16,013 nucleotides of DNA from the NCBI GenBank assembly GCA_002372465.1, contig DFGW01000240.1:1-16013 (forward strand), given 5' to 3'. Position numbers and translations under genes: made by a program. Origin of the DNA: Butyrivibrio sp. UBA3740 (lineage in GTDB: Bacteria; Bacillota; Clostridia; Lachnospirales; Lachnospiraceae). Shown piece by piece: positions 14,509-16,013 of the stretch. Within the stretch, counting starts at the first letter, position 1. The number at the start of each line of letters is the position of its first letter. The notes beneath the pieces are model-generated. The model made no database searches, was not told the origin of the DNA, and saw nothing but the letters and a program-made list of their open reading frames with translations.

Positions 14509-15361
14509 TAATACGAAAACTGCAGCTTTAGATAAAGCTATTAAAAACAAAAGTGCTATACAGAGAAGACTTATTCCAACTTATATCTTCCTGGTAATAG
14601 CATCTATATTCTCAGTATTTCCTCTCTTCTGGATGGTCACTGCGGCAACAAACCAGACAGTAGATGTTTCAAGGGGAAAAATCTGGTTCGGAACACATCT
14701 TGTAGAGAACTTCCAGAACCTGGTTGCGAGCACAAACCTTTGGAAGTCCTTTGGAAACTCCTGCTTGTACTCAACAGCACAGACAATCCTGTGTATCTTT
14801 GTCTGCTCACTGGCAGGCTATGGCTTTGAGCTTTATCATGACAAGGGAAAAGACATATTGTTTGCAATCCTGCTTATGGCAATGATGATCCCGGGTGTTG
14901 CAACAATGATCCCTCTGTTCACCATGATGAGTAAGATGCACCTTTTGAATACTGTATGGGGCTTTGCTCTCCCGGGTATTTCAACACCGTTTATGATCAT
15001 GATGTTCAGGCAGAATTCCAGAAACTTCCCGCCGGATATCATGGAGGCTGCCAGAATTGACGGACTTTCAGAGTTCATGATCTTCTTCAGGATGTATATG
15101 CCTGTAATGAAGTCTACATATGCTGCTGCAGCAGTTATTGTGTTCATGAATTCCTGGAACGCATACATGTGGCCAAGAGTCGTAATGACTGATAACAGAG
15201 CCCAGACTATGCCAATGCTTATAGCTAACCTGGCAGGCGGATATACAATTGATTACGGAATGCTTATGATGGGCGTTTTATTCTGCTCATTACCTACAAT
15301 GATCGTATTCTTTGTACTTCAGAAGCAGTTTGCTGAAGGTATTACCGGATCTGTTAAGTAA
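14501..15361 (+). CDS. ABC sugar transporter permease, MalG/UgpE type
   Basis: This is the second channel subunit of the importer, 286 residues with about six membrane segments and the EAA loop E182-A-A-R-I-D-G-L-S followed by F-F-R-M-Y-M-P-V-M-K-S. Compared with the first permease it has the longer cytoplasmic N-terminus and the R-Q-N-S-R-N-F-P-P-D-I-M approach to the EAA loop usual for MalG-type partners. I choose GTG 14501 because AGGTG (14490–14494) lies six bases upstream; a GTG at 14492 is in frame but overlaps that site. The start lies inside the end of the first permease gene, so the two are translationally coupled and made in equal amounts. Confidence 0.94.
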   Translation: MTNNTKTAALDKAIKNKSAIQRRLIPTYIFLVIASIFSVFPLFWMVTAATNQTVDVSRGKIWFGTHLVENFQNLVASTNLWKSFGNSCLYSTAQTILCIFVCSLAGYGFELYHDKGKDILFAILLMAMMIPGVATMIPLFTMMSKMHLLNTVWGFALPGISTPFMIMMFRQNSRNFPPDIMEAARIDGLSEFMIFFRMYMPVMKSTYAAAAVIVFMNSWNAYMWPRVVMTDNRAQTMPMLIANLAGGYTIDYGMLMMGVLFCSLPTMIVFFVLQKQFAEGITGSVK

Positions 15362-15370
15362 AAATATTCT

Positions 15371-15398
15371 GTGCAGGGAAGATGCGTCTTTCCTGCAC
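15371..15398 (+). other. 12-bp hairpin with UGCG tetraloop between permease and beta-galactosidase genes
   Basis: GTGCAGGGAAGA (15371–15382) pairs with TCTTTCCTGCAC (15387–15398) with a single G·U pair. The loop is TGCG, a member of the very stable UNCG tetraloop class. It lies between the permease stop and the ribosome site AGGGG (15404–15408). No T-tract follows (TTGTTAGG), so it is more likely an mRNA processing or stability element than a terminator. Confidence 0.65.
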
Positions 15399-15414
15399 TT
15401 GTTAGGGGTATATT

Positions 15415-16013
15415 ATGAAAGAATTTGTATATGATATTGTAAAAGATCCAAAGACTTTCCAGCAGAACAGATTGCCTGCTCACTCTGATCATGTGGCTTT
15501 TAAGTCCCTGGCAGAGCTTGAGACCGGCGACAGCTCCTACAGGATTAGTCTTAATGGGGTGTGGCATTTCCATTATTCTAAAAATGTGGCTGATGCCCCT
15601 GCGAATTTCTATGAGGTCGGCTTTGATACATCTTCCTGGGACAGGATAAGAGTTCCTGCTCACATTCAGATGGAAGGTTATGATAAGCCTCAGTATGTAA
15701 ATGTTCAGTATCCATGGGATGGAAGAGAAATGCTTACTCCTCCTGAGATTCCTGTGAAGTTTAATCCTGTAGCAGATTATGTAAAGCTCTTTACACTGCC
15801 TAAGGGATTTAAGGAAGAGAAGGTATGTATCTCTTTCCAGGGAGTAGAAAGCGGATTTGCTCTCTGGCTCAATGGACAATATGTGGGTTATAGCGAGAAT
15901 AGCTTTGATCCTGCAGAGTTTGACCTGACTGACAAGCTTGTAAAAGGGGAGAACAAGCTTGCAGTAAGAGTATTTAAGTGGACTTCAGGCAGCTGGTGCG
16001 AGGATCAGGATTT
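15415..16013 (+). CDS. lacZ: LacZ-type beta-galactosidase (GH2), N-terminal part, cut by window end
   Basis: The 199 visible residues are the start of a GH2 beta-galactosidase, a cytoplasmic enzyme that hydrolyses terminal beta-galactose from lactose and similar galactosides. Recognisable blocks are NRLPAHSD (18–25), SLNGVW (45–50), VPAHIQMEGYDKPQYVNVQYPWDG, FQGVESGFALWLNGQYVGYSENSFDP with E and D residues of the sugar-binding domain, and G-S-W-C-E-D-Q-D at the very end. That last block corresponds to the E. coli GSYLEDQD segment. The catalytic glutamates lie beyond the window. The start ATG at 15415 has AGGGG six bases upstream. Its place behind the permeases implies that the imported sugar is a galactoside cleaved inside the cell. 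Family is secure; exact substrate preference is not visible. Confidence 0.93.
   Translation, partial: MKEFVYDIVKDPKTFQQNRLPAHSDHVAFKSLAELETGDSSYRISLNGVWHFHYSKNVADAPANFYEVGFDTSSWDRIRVPAHIQMEGYDKPQYVNVQYPWDGREMLTPPEIPVKFNPVADYVKLFTLPKGFKEEKVCISFQGVESGFALWLNGQYVGYSENSFDPAEFDLTDKLVKGENKLAVRVFKWTSGSWCEDQD

Noticed and set aside
1..16013. CRISPR arrays, tRNA or rRNA genes, insertion sequences, phage or toxin–antitoxin genes
   Set aside because: No regularly spaced repeats, no cloverleaf or rRNA-like sequence, and no transposase, integrase or toxin-like protein was seen on either strand.

Overview
The window looks like chromosome of a Clostridia-class Firmicute, most likely a rumen or gut Lachnospiraceae of the Butyrivibrio/Pseudobutyrivibrio type. 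This is inferred from the phoH–(PgpH-like)–ybeY gene order, purine-rich Shine-Dalgarno sites, moderate GC content and a type I ABC sugar-uptake locus with an AraC-type regulator and a GH2 beta-galactosidase. No database search was possible. Taxonomy is therefore inference.

Region 1 (1–5054, + strand) is a tightly packed gene run: the 3' part of phoH, a membrane protein that appears to be a degenerate PgpH/YqfF (7TM-HD) homologue, ybeY, a MurJ/SpoVB-like MOP-superfamily flippase, and a HI0933/BaiN-family flavoprotein. Adjacent genes overlap or lie a few to about 20 bases apart, so they are probably one transcript. Region 2 (5068–6305) is a convergent, divergent ribose-phosphate pyrophosphokinase-like gene on the minus strand. 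Its upstream region is shared with cstA and carries a PurBox-like sequence close to the Prs start. Region 3 (6306–11789, + strand) holds cstA, a COG2509-type FAD-dependent dehydrogenase, 5-formyltetrahydrofolate cyclo-ligase, an inositol-monophosphatase-family phosphatase and an AraC-family regulator, ending at a clear intrinsic terminator (about 11846–11880).

Region 4 (11870–16013, + strand) is a sugar-uptake operon. It has an extended -10 promoter, a structured leader of about 130 nt, a lipoprotein solute-binding protein, two MalF/MalG-type permeases and the first 199 residues of a LacZ-type beta-galactosidase cut off by the window end. Hairpins sit between the binding protein and the first permease and between the second permease and the beta-galactosidase, consistent with graded expression inside one operon. 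The likely logic is that the AraC-type protein senses a galactoside or derived sugar, the ABC proteins import it, and the cytoplasmic beta-galactosidase cleaves it. The ATPase is not in view and may be a shared MsmK-type protein encoded elsewhere.

Most of the window is ordinary core genome and I do not see a clearly new multi-gene system. The points most worth a second look are the PgpH-like protein that has lost its HD motif and extracellular domain, the divergent Prs with a PurBox-like site, the leader and intercistronic RNA structures of the sugar operon, and repeated AACGTTT-type motifs around its promoter. No tRNA, rRNA, CRISPR array, insertion sequence or phage gene was seen.
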